Origin: Heracleum sosnowskyi
Taxonomy: Eukaryota; Streptophyta; Magnoliopsida; Apiales; Apiaceae
DNA: 64,000 bases
Assembly: GCA_030848705.1 (NCBI GenBank)
Contig: CM061242.1
Coordinates: 65,173,064 to 65,237,063 of the forward strand
Direction: 5' to 3'
Shown: positions 19,337 through 32,022 of the stretch, piece after piece
Layout of the letters: every line of letters begins with the position of its first letter
How positions within the stretch are numbered: position 1 is the first letter of the stretch
Notes under the pieces: model-generated
What the model was told of the DNA's origin: nothing
The model's input: the letters and a program-made list of their open reading frames with translations, nothing else
Database searches by the model: none
Made by a program: the position numbers and the translations under genes

Positions 19337-20172
19337 CCTCACCCTGGATCTCTTGCTACTGAAGCAATCGAGGCTCAACAAAATGCTTATCAGAAGAAAC
19401 TTGATGACTCTACGGATGTTTGTTGTTTGATGCTAGCGACTATGAGTCTCGAGCTTCAGAAACAACATGAGCGTATGGACGCTTATGACATGATTGAGCA
19501 CCTCAAAATGATGTTTGAGGGTCAAGCTCGTCAAGAGAGGTTTGATATAAGCAAAGCGTTTTATGCATGCAAACAGGTAGATCGTGACCCGGTTGGACCG
19601 CATGTTCTAAAGATGATAGGGTATTTAGAAACCCTTGAGAATTTGGGTTACCCAGTTTTACCGGAACACCAAGCAGATTTGATCTTGCAGTCTTTGAACA
19701 ACAATTATACTCAATTTGTCATAAACTATACTATGAATGAGATAGACAAAACACCTACTGAACTATTGGCATTATTGAGAACTACTGAAACCAATATGTC
19801 AAAGGCTAACCCTGCTCCTATAATGATGGTGAACAAAGGGAATGCCAAAGGAAAGGGTAAATGGAAAGGCAAGAAGAAGATTGGATCTAAATCTGCTAAT
19901 CGAAAGCCTGCTTCCAAAAAGGCTTTAAAGCCTACAGGAGGTGTTTCAAAAGGTGGTGCTGCAAAGGGTGATTGTCACTTTTGCAAGAAGTCGAGTCATT
20001 GGAAGCGAAACTGTCAAGCTGATTTGGAGGATCTAAACCTGAAGAAAATGAAGTCTGCGAAGATTTTTGATTCAGGTATTTATGTTATAGAAGTCAATTT
20101 GTCTACTTCTACATCATGGGTATTAGATACTGGATGTGGTTCTCACATTTGTATAAATGTGCAGGAATTGTG
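19337..20172 (+). pseudogene. gag: Angela-like Copia gag C-terminus and protease start
   Basis: The frame continues the gag piece from 18345 across the solo LTR. It contains the Copia gag helical domain (through LNNNYTQFVINY) and a Lys-rich linker, then a zinc knuckle CHFCKKSSHWKRNC near 19975-20015, and the protease motif WVLDTGCGSHIC near 20115-20150. A TGA at 20171-20173 ends the frame, and the polyprotein goes on at 20186. Confidence 0.85.
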
Positions 20173-20185
20173 AAGGATTAGGACT

Positions 20186-21596
20186 TTGGCGAAAGGAGAA
20201 GCCGACCTACGCATTGGCAATAGAGCAAAGGTTGCTACTTTGGCTATAGGGACTTATTATTTATCGTTGCCCACCGGGCTTATTTTAGAACTTGAGAACT
20301 GTTTTTACGTGCCTGCGATTTGCATAAACATTAATTATGTTTCTTGTTTGGACAAGAAAGGTTTTTTCTTTACAATTCAGAACAATAGTTGTTCCTTTGG
20401 TTTGAATAATGTTACCTATGGGGTTGCACGTTTATTTAATGGTTTATATGTTCTTGATCTTGATATTCCTGTCTATAATGTAAAAAATAAACGTATTAAG
20501 GCTAATGACTCAAATCAAACATACCTTTGGCATTGTCGTTTAGGCCATATAAATGAGAAACGCATTTCCAAGTTACATAAGGATGGATACTTTGATAAGT
20601 TTGATTTTGAATCATACGATGAATGCGAACCCTGTCTCACTGGAAAAATGACTAAAGCTCCTTTTACCGGTATTGGTGATTGGGCCACTGAACGATTAGA
20701 ACTTATATATAGTGATGTATGTGGTCCAATGCGTACGATGGCAAGAGGTGGTTTTTACTACTTCATAACCTTTACTGATGATTTTAGTAGATACGGATAT
20801 GTGTATCTTTTGAAGAACAAATCCGAATCATTTGAAAAATTCAAAGAGTACAAGGCAGAAGTGGAAAAGCAAATAGGAGGAAGTATTAAAACTCTACGAT
20901 CTGATCGTGGAGGTGAATACCTAAGCTTAGAATTTAAGAACTTCTTAATGGAGTGTGGTATTGTATCACAACTCACACCTCCTGGAACATCACAATGGAA
21001 TGGTGTGTCTGAAAGGAGAAATCGTACCTTGTTGGAAATGGTGAGATCGATGATGAGTCTAGCGGATCTTCCAATTAGTTTATGGGGTTATGCTCTGTAA
21101 ACGGTTGCACACACACTTAACCGCGATCCTACGTTCAAACCACACCATATGATATATGGACTGAGAAACGTCATAAAATGTCATTTTTGAAAGTATGGGG
21201 ATGCGAAGTGTTTGTGAAACGTTTAGTCACTGACAAGCTAGGACCAAAATCAGACAAATGTAATTTTGTGGGATACCTAAAAGAAACTAAAGGGTATTAT
21301 TTATATAATCGTACCGAGAGCAAAGTGTTTGTTTCTCGAACTACTGTGTTCCTTGAAAGAGAACTGTTTTCTAAGAAAAATAGTGGGAGTATGATATATC
21401 TCGATGAAGTTCGAGAACCACAGAATGACATTGAACCAGAGTTGGAACATGAGCAGGACGTACATGAAAATGTTACTGCTCAAGAAACACAGGTTGTTCG
21501 TAGATCTGGTAGGATTCGCCACGAGCCCGAGATATATTATGGATTTCTCTTAACTCAGACTGGCGATGTAATTCTTATGGATAATGATGAGCCTCT
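20186..21596 (+). pseudogene. pol: Angela-like Copia integrase region
   Basis: This part encodes the GAG-pre-integrase domain (LWHCRLGHIN, ECEPCLTGKMT) and the integrase core with D in YSDVCGP, D in RSDRGGEY and E in NGVSERRNRTL. A TAA at 21098-21100 and a frameshift between 21100 and 21178 break it. The C-terminal part (VWGCEVFVKRL to VRRSGRIRHEPE) is open to 21596, where a solo LTR of the same family interrupts the polyprotein. Confidence 0.88.
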
Positions 21597-23133
21597 TGTT
21601 AGTATTTGTGCCCTAGAGACAATACTATAATGTATTTTGGGAAGAAATTTTGATTATTAATAAATACGTTCTATGGATTTTCTTTAATTATTTATTATGT
21701 CTTTATTAACTACGATATAAATATTAGAATAATAAATGTCCTTGTAATATAAGCATGAATTCTATATCTCTAAGTATGTGACTTAGAAATGAGATTATAT
21801 GAATAGTGTTTATAATCCTAAAGATCCCTAGTTGAGTATTATTATTTGAGGACAATAATAATGCATTAAGACTAGTATGTTTGTTGACTGATGACCACAT
21901 GTCATTGGTCATGAGTATGGTGATACTAAAGTCAAAGACATAAGTGCATGTTAGCAGAACATGGCACTGGATAGACCCACCATGTGAAATTTTTCATGGT
22001 AAATGTTATCAAGTGTCATAAGCAATTCTCACAGTGATAATGGTGTAATGATCCTTAGACTTGAAATCATTATATTTCTATATGAGAATTAATATAATTT
22101 GATTCTACTCAAAGTTACCTTTGACCGGGTAATGATAAAGGTGGACATTGGGTATATCATGAATCATATGAGAAATATGAATGATAGATATAGGATTTAA
22201 CCCTCCTATTTTAGGAGTGATATTATTGGCCTCTTGATTGAGTAAGACTATGAAATGCATGACCATGCTCAAATAGTGATTTGTTTAATAGTCTACTCAT
22301 CGATCAAGTAAACCGGGATTAAATATTGAAGAGGATGGTATAAACCATGCCTCGAGTTTAATCTATAATATAATGTTAAAAGGATTATATTACATGGAAC
22401 ATTATTCACTAAAGGTTTAATTGGATCACCAATTATTATTATAACTTGGGTAGCAATGATGTATTACTAGATGTCGCTCATTGTTTATAATTTTATTATG
22501 AGATATTAAAATTATTGCCAACGTAATAATACCCTAAAGGGTCACACACAAAGAACGTTTTAAACGGAGCTTTAATTAAATTTCGAATTTAATTAAAATA
22601 TTATTATTACTTTGAATTATTAGATTAATTAAGTAGGACTTGATTAATCAAATTATAATTCGAAATTAGTAATAATAAAACTCAGAGTTGGATTGGGTTT
22701 GTGAAGCCCACTCTAATTAGGGTTAAGCCCAGATTTCTCATCCCTATAAATACATAAGGATGTATTATTTTAGGGTTTAAAAAAAATATTCAGAATTTTT
22801 AGAAAAAAACTCTAGCCGCTCTACATCAAGGAGAGACTAGAGAGAGAGAGGGAGAGAGAAATCGTGGGTAGTTCTTGTGGCTAGTACCAACTCCGGTGAT
22901 CGTTGGACGATCGGGCGTTCGTGTGGACAGATTAGAGACATATATCGGAAGGCGGGATACGTGGTGATCATAGCAAAGGACCTCATCTGTCAACCAATCG
23001 TAAAGCTTCTTAAAAGGTAAACAGTTTTGTTCACAAATTAAATATCGTGTTTCGCATGGATCCTGCGGAGGGTTTCGTTAATTTTTCTGTTTTACGCATT
23101 TTTCCGCTGTGTTTTAATGCCCGAAACCCTTCA
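21597..23133 (+). repeat. Solo LTR of the Angela-like family (1537 bp) inside pol of a relative
   Basis: It starts TGTTAGTATTTGTGCC and ends CCCGAAACCCTTCA, matching the 3' LTR at 24726-26257 along its whole length but with dozens of differences. The 5 bp duplication cctct flanks it at 21592-21596 and 23134-23138, and the pol frame continues across it when one duplication is removed. The element therefore inserted into a member of its own family and then collapsed to a solo LTR. Confidence 0.92.
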
Positions 23134-24711
23134 CCTCTTACCTATTAGGATGCTATGAATACTCCAGATTCTGAGATATGACTGGGAGCTATGAAATCTG
23201 AGATGGATTCCATGTATGAAAACAAAGTATGGACTTTGGTTGAACCACCTGAAGGGGTAAAACCTATTGGGTGTAAATGGGTTTTCAAGAAGAAAACAGA
23301 CATGGATGGTAATGTAACGACCTACAAAGCAAGACTAGTGGCGAAAGGTTTTAAATAAATTCATGGTATTGACTATGATGAAACTTTCTCACCAGTAGTT
23401 ATGGTCAAGTCCATTAGGATTTTGCTTGTGATAGCAGCTTACTATGACTATGAAATCTGGCAAATGGATGTCAAAACCGCTTTCTTAAATGGGAGCTTAG
23501 AAGAGGATGTGTATATGATACAACCAGAAGGTTTTGTCGATCCGAAATTTGCTAGAATGGTCTGTAAGCTACTACAATCTATTTATGGATTGAAGCAGAC
23601 CTCAAGGAGTTGGAACATTCATTTTTATGTAACAGTCAAAAAGTTTGGCTTCATTCAAAATGAAGATGAGCCATGTGTTTATAATAAGGTTAGTGGGAGT
23701 AAAGTGGCATTCCTAGTATTATATGTTGATGATATATTACTAATACGGAATGACATACCTTCTCTTCAGGCTGTTAAGACTTGGTTGGGAAAAAGATTCT
23801 CAATGAAAGACTTAGGCGATGCTACCTATATATTAGGGATCAAGATCTATAGAGATAGATCTAGAAGATTAATCGGCTTAAGTCAGAGTACATACATTGA
23901 CAAAGTATTACATCGTTTTGGGATGCAAGAGGCAAAGAGGGGCTTTGTCCCTGTGTCTCTTGGGATAATGATCTCAAAAGAAAATTGTCCTAAATCATTA
24001 GATGATAAGGACCGTATGAAAAAGGTACCATATGCTTCGGCAATTGGTTCAATAATGTATGCAATGATATGTACTTGACCTGATGTCTTGTATGCTTTGA
24101 GCATGACGAGCAGATACCAGTCTAATCCAGGTGAAGGTCACTGGACGGCAGTCAAGAATATTCTTAAGTACCTCAAGAGAACTAAAGATTCAATCTTGGT
24201 ATATGAAGGAGATGAGAAGCTAGTTTTAAGAGGTTACACTGATGCTAGTTTCCAAACAGACAGAGACGATACTGTGTCTCAATATGGGTTTGTGTTTTGT
24301 CTAAATGGAGGTGATGTAAGCTGGAAGAGTTCGAAGTAAGAGACAGTAGCTGAGTCTACAATGGAAGCTGAGTATATTGCTGCCAGTGAAGCAGCCAAAG
24401 AGGCTTTTTGGCTTCAGAAATTTATTGAGGGACTTGGAGTAGTTCCATCGATCGCAGATCCAGTTGATCTTTATTGCGATAACAATTGAGCTATTGCGCA
24501 TGCTAAGGAACCAAGGTCCCATTCCCGAGCAAAGCATATACTTAGACGATATCATCTACTTCGAGAGATTACAAGGAGGGGAGATATACATATATGTAAA
24601 GTGCATACTAATGATAACATTGCAGACCCGCTGACTAAGGCTTTGTCGTAGCAGAAGCACGAAGGTCACACTAGTTCCATGGGTATTAGATACATGGGTG
24701 ATTGGCTCTAG
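23134..24711 (+). pseudogene. pol: Angela-like Copia RT and RNase H, many stops
   Basis: This carries Copia RT (KWVFKKK, YDETFSPV, MDVKTAFLNG, YVDDILL) and RNase H (YTDASFQ, MEAEYIAASEA, DLYCDNN, DPLTKAL). In-frame stops occur near 23148, 23178, 23356, 24077, 24337, 24487 and 24648. Several fit Trp, Gln or Arg codons changed by a single C-to-T or G-to-A change. RT lacks its usual start because the polyprotein was continuous with the integrase part left of 21597. Confidence 0.9.
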
Positions 24712-24725
24712 TGCAAGTGGGAGAT
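24711..24725 (+). other. Polypurine tract of the Angela-like element
   Basis: A gtgcaagtgggaga tract immediately precedes the 3' LTR, as in other plant Copia elements. Confidence 0.75.
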
Positions 24726-26257
24726 TGTTAGTATTTGTGCCTTAGAGACAATACTATAATTTTCTTAGTAAAGACATTTTGATTATTAATAAATATGTTC
24801 TATGGATTTTCTTTCTTTATTTATTATGTCTTTATTAACTGCGATATAATGATTAGAATAATAAATGTCCTTGGAATATAAGCATGAATTCTATATCTCT
24901 AAGTATGTGACCTAGAAATGAGATTATATGAATAGTGTTTATAATCCTAAAGATCGCTAGTCGAGTATTATTATTTGAGGACAATAATAATGCATTAAGA
25001 CTAGTATGTTTGTTGATAGATGACCACGTCTCATTGGTCATTAGTATGGTGATACTAAAGTCAAAGACATAAGTGCATGTTAGAATAATATGGCACTGGA
25101 TAGACCCACCGTGTGAATTATTCATGGTAAATGTTATCAAGTGTCATAAGTAATTCTCATAGTGATAATGGTGAATGATCCTTAGACTTGACATCATTAT
25201 ATTTATATATGAGAATTAATATACTTTGATTCTACTCAAAGTTACCTTTGACCGGGGAATAATAAAGGTGGACATTGGGTATATTATGAATCATATGAGA
25301 AATATGAATGATAGATATAAGATTTAACCCTCCTATTTTAGGAGTGATATTATTGGCATCTTGATTGAGAGAGACTATGAAATGCATGGTCATTCTCAAA
25401 TAGTGATTTGTTTAATAGTCTACTCATTGATCAAGTAAACTAGGATTAAATGATGAAGAGGTTGACACAAACCATGCCTTGAGTTTAATCTATAATATAA
25501 GGTTAAAAGAATTATATTACATGGAACATTATTCACGAAAGGTTTAATTGGATCACCAATTATTATTATTACTTGGGTAGCAATGATGTATTTTTAGATG
25601 CCGCTCATTTTTTATAATTTTGTTATTAGATATTAAAATTATTGCCAACGTAATAATAACCTAAAGGGTCACACACTTAGAACGTTTTTAAACGGAGCTT
25701 TAATTAAATTTCGAATTTAAATAAAATATTGTTATTACTTTGAATTATTAGATTAATTAAGTGGGACTTGATTAATCAAATTATAATTCGAAATTAATAA
25801 TAATAAAATTCAGAATTGGACTGGGTTTGTGAAACCCACTCTAATTACGGTTAAGCCCAGATTTCTCATCCCTATAAATACATTATGATGTATTACTTTA
25901 GGGTTACTTCTTGAATTCGTTTTTATTGAAAAACTCTAGCTGCTCTACAACTTGGAGAGGCTAGAGAGAGAGAGAGGGAGAAATCGTGAGCAGTTCTTGG
26001 CTAGTACCAAACTCCGGTGATCGTTGGACGATCAAGCGTTCGTGTGGACTGATTTAGAGACGTAGATCGCAAGGCGGGATACGTGGTGATCATAGCAAAG
26101 GACCTCCATCTGTCAAACAATCGTAAAGCTTCTTAAAAGGTAAACAATCATATTCACGAATTAAATATCGATTTTTCGCATGGATCCTGCGGAGGGTTTC
26201 TGTTTTTTTATTGTTTTTACGATGTTTCCGTTGCGTTTTCATTCCCGAAACCCTTCA
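24726..26257 (+). repeat. 3' LTR of the Angela-like Copia (1532 bp)
   Basis: It starts TGTTAG and ends CTTCA and is preceded by the polypurine tract. Helitron helicase sequence follows immediately at 26258, so this is the right boundary of the element. The expected left target duplication (tttaa) cannot be found because the 5' end is lost. Confidence 0.9.
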
Positions 26258-27013
26258 TTTAATTCCACACACCAATGATCCAATATCAAATATTGTTTAT
26301 TTCGTTTATCCTGGTATTGAATGCAACTTCAAAGATCATCAATATCTCAGGGACAGGGACAAAGCTATTCTTGCTCCGACTACAAAATTGGTTGATGAAA
26401 TTAATGCTCATGTCTTGGACCGTATACCAGGCGAGGAACATGTATATCTAAGTGTTGAGAGCATTGACGAAGGTCCTATGGATGAGAATGATCTAAATTT
26501 AGATTTTCCCGTGGAGTTTTTGAATTCAATCGACATGTCTGGAATGCCTCAGCACGAACTTAGGTTAAACGCTGGTGTTGTATTTATGCTAACTAGGAAT
26601 ATAAATCAGGCTCTTGGACTGTGCAATGGTACGAGAATGGTTATCAAGAAATTATTCAAGTGGACGGTTGAATGTGAAATAATAACCGGAAGTCATGCAG
26701 GAGCTACTCATATTATTCCGAGGTTTACCACAACACCCAGTGAAAGCAACTCAAAGTGGCATTTCATATTTAAAAGGAGACAATTGTCATTGCAAGTATG
26801 TTTTGCAATGACGATTAATAAGAGTCAAGGTCAATCCATGGAAAAGGTTGGTTTGTATCTTATCAGTCCTACTTTCTGTCATGGCCAACTCTATGTTGCT
26901 CTCTCACGTGTCACTTCACCAGCTGGTCTCGGGGAGACGGAACTACAGAAAATAAAAATATCACAAAAAATATTGTTTATGAAGAAGTTTTCTACAATTT
27001 ACCCGAGTTGTAG
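26258..27013 (+). pseudogene. Helitron Pif1-like helicase, C-terminal part
   Basis: The frame encodes the C-terminal helicase region of plant Helitrons: LAPTT and VDEINAHVLD, MPQHELRLNAG, GLCNGTRM, then the SF1 motif region FAMTINKSQGQSM and the arginine-finger region LYVALSRVTSP. A frameshift near 26930 moves the last residues, which end IVYEEVFYNLPEL at 27011-27013, into another frame. Together with 4710-5145 this accounts for both ends of the helicase domain. The middle is missing, so more than a clean insertion happened here. Confidence 0.9.
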
Positions 27014-27099
27014 TTTTTAGTTTGTATGCCTAAAATTAACAAGGCCACTACTTTTTTTTTGGTAAGCATGGAAATCACTAGACAATCAGTTTTGCAATG

Positions 27100-27673
27100 T
27101 TTTAATGTCATTTATTTCTGATATTCGTTTCCTTTTACAATATACAAGCTATTAATTTTTTCCATGTCAAAAAGATCTTTTTGGTTTAAAACAAATTCCT
27201 CTTAATCTATGTATATTTAAATTTCAAAAATTTGAAATATGCTACTATAATTTGCAAGGTATATATCTTTCTACAATTGATTTTGATTGATATTATGCAT
27301 AATCATAGCCATAAATTGAATAATCAATTATAGGATTTTTAATTAATCAATTACTTTTTATGCACTTAAATTCGGATGTTTATTGTCTTTTGAAATATAT
27401 ATTCTAATAATATTTCCAATTCAAGTAAACATTTCATTTGTTTATTTTTATTTTTAAATTAAAATCTAATCTTTCAGAGAGATTAATGTCATTTAATGTT
27501 TAATATTCGCTTCCCTTCAAAATATACAACCTATTAATGTTTTCCAAATCAAAAAAAATCATTTTGGTTTACATTTACAACAAATAGTGTCTATTTGAAT
27601 TTCAAAATATTAAAATCTAGTACTATAATATACAAGGTAAAAAATTAAATATAATTGATTTTGATTGATATTA
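27100..27673. repeat. 381 bp duplication in the Helitron 3' flank
   Basis: A unit starting near 27100 (aatgtcattta, gatattcg.ttcc) and ending in ttgattgatattatgca recurs from about 27484. The second copy is interrupted at 27674 by a solo LTR and resumes at 30184. The region is AT-rich and non-coding. Confidence 0.75.
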
Positions 27674-30183
27674 TGTAACAGCCCGAATTTTCGGACCATT
27701 AACTAATATATGAATACTTAAACAAAACATAAATATTTATTAAATCGAATAAGAAAATATCCGATAATCCTGATAAATATCAATAACTGAAACTCTGAAA
27801 TAAAAATACTGATAAGTCCGGAAATTTTAACTGAACAAGTCCTCTAATTTATTAAAACAACTAAACAAACTGAAACTGAATCTAAGGCCTGGGTAACACT
27901 CATCTCAATCCCCCGCTTAACCCTGATTACCTGCGGAAAGAAAATAACACGAGTGAGCCAAATTGCCCAGTACGAATATAATTTTAAAATAAAATGAACT
28001 TTCAAATATCAAAGTGAATTGTGTCTTATAAAGTCCGACAATTAAAATGAAACAATATAGCCAAAAATAATAAAGTACTGAATCAAAACAGAACAAATAG
28101 AAGGCTGAATCAAGTAAGTTATGTATCCATAAGGGTCTCTTATACAAATATTTGTATATGAACTCGCACAAAGCGATGTACAAAACAGAGAATTCTTTCC
28201 CGATAATCCATGAGAAGAAAACACATGAAACGCACAAAGCATTTCTATAATACAGAGAATCCTTCTCCGGTAACCCCGAAGAAGAAAACACACAATAGCG
28301 ATCATGATCAATACACAATCTCATACCCCAGATACGTGCTCGTATACTCACAACACCGATACGAGTAAGTGCCGAATTCACCGGACACTCCAAACTTCAT
28401 GAACTCGTCCGTGATTTAACCGCACAGATAGGTTTAAGAGCCCAACACATAGGTTTCAAATATTGTCAAATTCATTGCACAGAACAGAACAAAACAAAAG
28501 AATATCGCAATACAATTGCGGAGCGAAACAAAGATATATGAGCTGGCAATAATAATTGTAAAAACAGAGAATAAGAAACGAATATAAGAATGTGCACTAA
28601 AGTACACAAAGAATACAAGGGTCACAATCTTATAAAGTTAACTCGACAACAAATATAACGAGTAAATAATAATATTTTATAATGAGAAAGAGAGTAAAGA
28701 ACTTGTACCCAGAAGTACACAAATAATACATATTAGTGACAATTTATAAGTTTGACTTAACAATATAAAATGAATATTTAGAATTTAAATGTAGAGATAA
28801 AAGAATAAGGAATTCGTACCTTAATCTTGCGTCAAAATTAATCCAATAATTATCGAAAATCCGTTATAACCTCCAAACTCAATCTAATCATAAAAATAAT
28901 AAATAACTTTAACATACCTAACTCTATCATAAATTATGCAATACTCGAATTATTTAGAAAGGTACACCAAGGCATATGATTTGTGAATTCACATTTATAT
29001 AAACTAATCATTCATGCATGGTTTGACTTGTAACACCACATGCACTAGTACTTAATAAAACTTGCATATAGCACATTCTGTACAAAAATAAACTCTAGCT
29101 AATTCACTTATTTAAATACATACATGCATAGCAAAACTTGGAAGGAAGTTACAAGAGAATGAACAAAGAATTTAATACTTGCACACTTAGAAACAAAAAT
29201 ACACGCACTAGATGAAAGCAATTTGACCAACTAGTACTCACGGCTTTGACTAAAGAGAATCGCACCTAATTTTAGTATTTGGATTCTTAATGTACATAAA
29301 TTTATGCATGCCCTAACATTTACACATTGTTAATAATTTTGATAATCAAATTTAGTGCCATAAAATTCTACTAAAATATATTATACAAATTCGGTCACAA
29401 AATTCATGTTACAACTTGCAAACATATATCTACTCTGATTTCCAAATCTAGAGATAATTAATAAAGGAATATTTTCATATAAAATGAGTGGAATAAATTA
29501 AATATTTAAATATATTAACACTACGCAAAAATCTACTAGAATCAATTTGGATAAATAAACCCGTACACATAAAATAATACCATGTAGAGTCCTGCTAATT
29601 GCATTGAAAGCCTTTAGTGTAACATACACTTGTAGAACATTTAATTAGTAAACGAAGAGAAAATGAGATGTCATGAAAACAAGATGCATATACATGATAA
29701 TCATATTATAAGTGAATAAAGAGTCCAAGGGTTCACGCATAGATAGTAAATCTATAACCAGAGAAGTGTACATGTTATGGTCACATAAAGAATTCACAAA
29801 AGGTTTTTTACAAACATATAAAATTACCCATTCTTTACAAGTACATATAAACAACGTATGAATAATACCTTCAAGATTTTTGAAGTTACCCTATGTTCTG
29901 AGTTCCCTGCTATGCGGCTATACTCTTAAGTATAATTTTATATTTTAGAAAAAACTACGGCTTAGGCTTCTAACCTAAATAGGATAGGGAAATTAATGGA
30001 ACAAACCTTATGGGCTTTTTTTTTTTTTTCTTACGGGCTAACCCACTAATGTAATTAACCGGCGTCATATACAATAATAAATCCAGACAAATATACATAA
30101 CAACATATATATGAATAAAATCTAAACATTTATCCTACTTAAATAAAAAAATAAAATAATATACAAAATTCTGGGATATTACA
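27674..30183 (-). repeat. Solo LTR, Tekay/chromovirus-like (2510 bp)
   Basis: The ends are TG/CA and the target duplication tatta flanks the LTR at 27669-27673 and 30184-30188. Its - strand starts TGTAATATCCCAGAATTTT and ends GGGCTGTTACA, end sequences typical of plant chromovirus (Tekay/Del) LTRs, hence the orientation. The uninterrupted sequence is confirmed by the duplicate unit near 27290. Short open frames inside it (27917-28625) show no recognisable domain and are probably chance. No internal region remains. Confidence 0.85.
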
Positions 30184-31531
30184 TATTATGCATTATCATA
30201 GCCATATATTTAATAATCAATCAGATAAATTTTTAATCCATTAATTAAAATTTACTTTTTACATTTGCTTTTTGAAAATCAATGGATATAGATTCTATGA
30301 ATTCTCTAAGTTAAGCGATCTCGACCTAAAATGTGACTTGAGTTTAAAGTTTTTAATTGGAAAACAAAATATGTGTACTAAAGGTTGTTATGGAGGCCAT
30401 TAAAGGGGCTAATATTCCAAAAGTCAAATAACACTTTTTTGTTTATTTTTATCATCTTTATAATATTAAATATTCATAGTAATAATAAATAATAATAATC
30501 CTTTTTTGTTTCAACCCGTAGAAAGTGTAAAATATATAATAATGATATGATTACTTAAAATTAAAATTTCAAACAATTTAAACGGTAATATATGTGCATA
30601 AATACAATTAGTGTTAATTGATTTATACATAAATAAATTTTGCCTTATGAGTGATTTTAGGTTGAAAATTTATATTTGGAATCTAAATTAATTTTATTCA
30701 GAACACAAAAAAAATATAAGATATGTAAAATAAAAATAATTGATAATGATTGATTCATATGTACTTTATTTGTATTGAGATACTACGGTATTATTTTTGT
30801 ATTTATGTAATTGATTTGGGTTGCATTATATGTGAATCAACTTTAAATAAATTCAAAACAACCTTAATTCATTTATACATAAATAAATCTTGACTTATGA
30901 GTGATTTTAGGTTGAAAATTTTTGTATTTGGATTCTAAATTAATTATATTCAAAACACAAAAAAACAGTAAGATACGTTAAATAAATATAATCGATACTG
31001 ATTCTGATTGCTTCATATGTACTTTATTTGTATTGAGATACTATAAGATATTTGCATTTATATAATTGATTTACAATCTACTTTATTTATATTGAGATAC
31101 TGTAAGATATTTATAATTATGTAATTGATTTGTGTTGCATTATATGTGAATCAACTTCAAATAAATTCAAAACAAACCTTAATTGATTTATACAATAAAT
31201 CTTGACTTTGCATTTAATGGAATGTGCAATGTATTAATTTTTCATAACTGACTCTTAATTTTTAGTAGCAATTTTCAATTTTACAATGTTTAAAATGTGA
31301 GATGTCAGGACGAGATAAACCTTGAACTGAATCTTAATAAAAAAAAATATACATTTGCGCGATTAGTGTAATATCTGATATAGTACCTTTTCGTAATTAA
31401 AAATGAAGTTATTTATGAGTAAATCATATTTTTTTTCATACTATTAGAAAATGAAATAAACATTTAAAATTACAAATTAATTTTGTTTGATTCTGATATG
31501 GACAGAAAAGTAATTATAGAAATATAATTAA
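30184..31531. repeat. AT-rich flank with degenerate 250-310 bp tandem repeat
   Basis: No gene is seen. From about 30610 to 31210 a unit containing gagtgattttaggttgaaaa and tactttatttgtattgagata occurs two to three times in degraded form. I looked for a Helitron 3' end (hairpin followed by CTRR) and could not place one with confidence. Confidence 0.6.
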
Positions 31532-31989
31532 TGATTCGTTGGAAAAGCCCCGTATTTAAGGCCCGATACCCTAATTATTCATTAATTTCATAATTAATGA
31601 ATAGGGAAAATATATATCTCATAAAAAGAGTCCAAAATATGGTAAATTGGTCAAAGAAGGATCCAGAATCCCAACTAATGAGTCATAGCCTTTATCAACA
31701 AGGAAAAGACTTATCGTGCAAGCAATACAATGCTTATCCAATATCAAAAAGGAGACTTATTCGCTAAGACTCCTAAATATACCATAAATTCTAGGCTCCA
31801 GATGCCTATATAAGGTCCCTGATCCTACAATCAGAACTACGTCTTTGGCTTGATTCTCAATAACTATTTGAGATACGTAGGCATCTTGTGAGGACCGATT
31901 TAGTCTCGAAACACAAGTGCAGCCATTAAATCTCGAAGCTCATTAAACCTTAGCATTAAATACACAAGTACGTTTTTTAATCCACAACA
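31532..31989 (+). repeat. 5' LTR of the Tat element (approximately 458 bp)
   Basis: The right end (ACAACA at 31989) is fixed by the primer-binding site. The left end is approximate: TGATTCG at 31532 is the best TG start I see, but the partner LTR needed to confirm it is outside the window. Confidence 0.55.
31807..31814 (+). promoter_or_regulatory. TATA box of the Tat LTR
   Basis: TATATAAG in a cctatataaggtccc context lies about 180 bases before the LTR end, a plausible promoter position. Confidence 0.5.
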
Positions 31990-31991
31990 TT

Positions 31992-32009
31992 TGGTGCCGT
32001 CTGTGGGAA
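31992..32009 (+). other. Primer-binding site of the Tat element
   Basis: TGGTGCCGTCTGTGGGAA lies two bases after the LTR. It differs by one base from the TGGCGCCGTCTGTGGGAA form common in Tat-lineage elements. I do not assign the tRNA. Confidence 0.75.
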
Positions 32010-32022
32010 GACAACAACAACC

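Larger units (their letters stand above)
5510..26257 (+). mobile_element. Angela-like Ty1-copia element, 5' LTR missing, interrupted by three later insertions
   Basis: With SIRE-A (6397-18257), the solo LTR at 18479-19331 and the solo LTR at 21597-23133 set aside, the order is leader, gag, protease, integrase, RT, RNase H, polypurine tract and 3' LTR, which is the Ty1-copia order. The long LTR (1.53 kb) and integrase style suggest the Angela group; that name is tentative. It lies inside the Helitron helicase. Many stops and frameshifts make it inactive. Confidence 0.8.

Noticed and set aside
21597..26257. LTRs at 21597 and 24726 as the two ends of one truncated Copia with only RT and RNase H
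   Set aside because: The left LTR has its own cctct duplication, and the pol frame runs from 21596 into 23139 across it, so it is a solo insertion in a longer element.
27917..28625. Hydrophobic - strand frames resembling small membrane proteins
   Set aside because: They fall inside the 2.5 kb solo LTR, overlap each other in different frames and have no recognisable motif.
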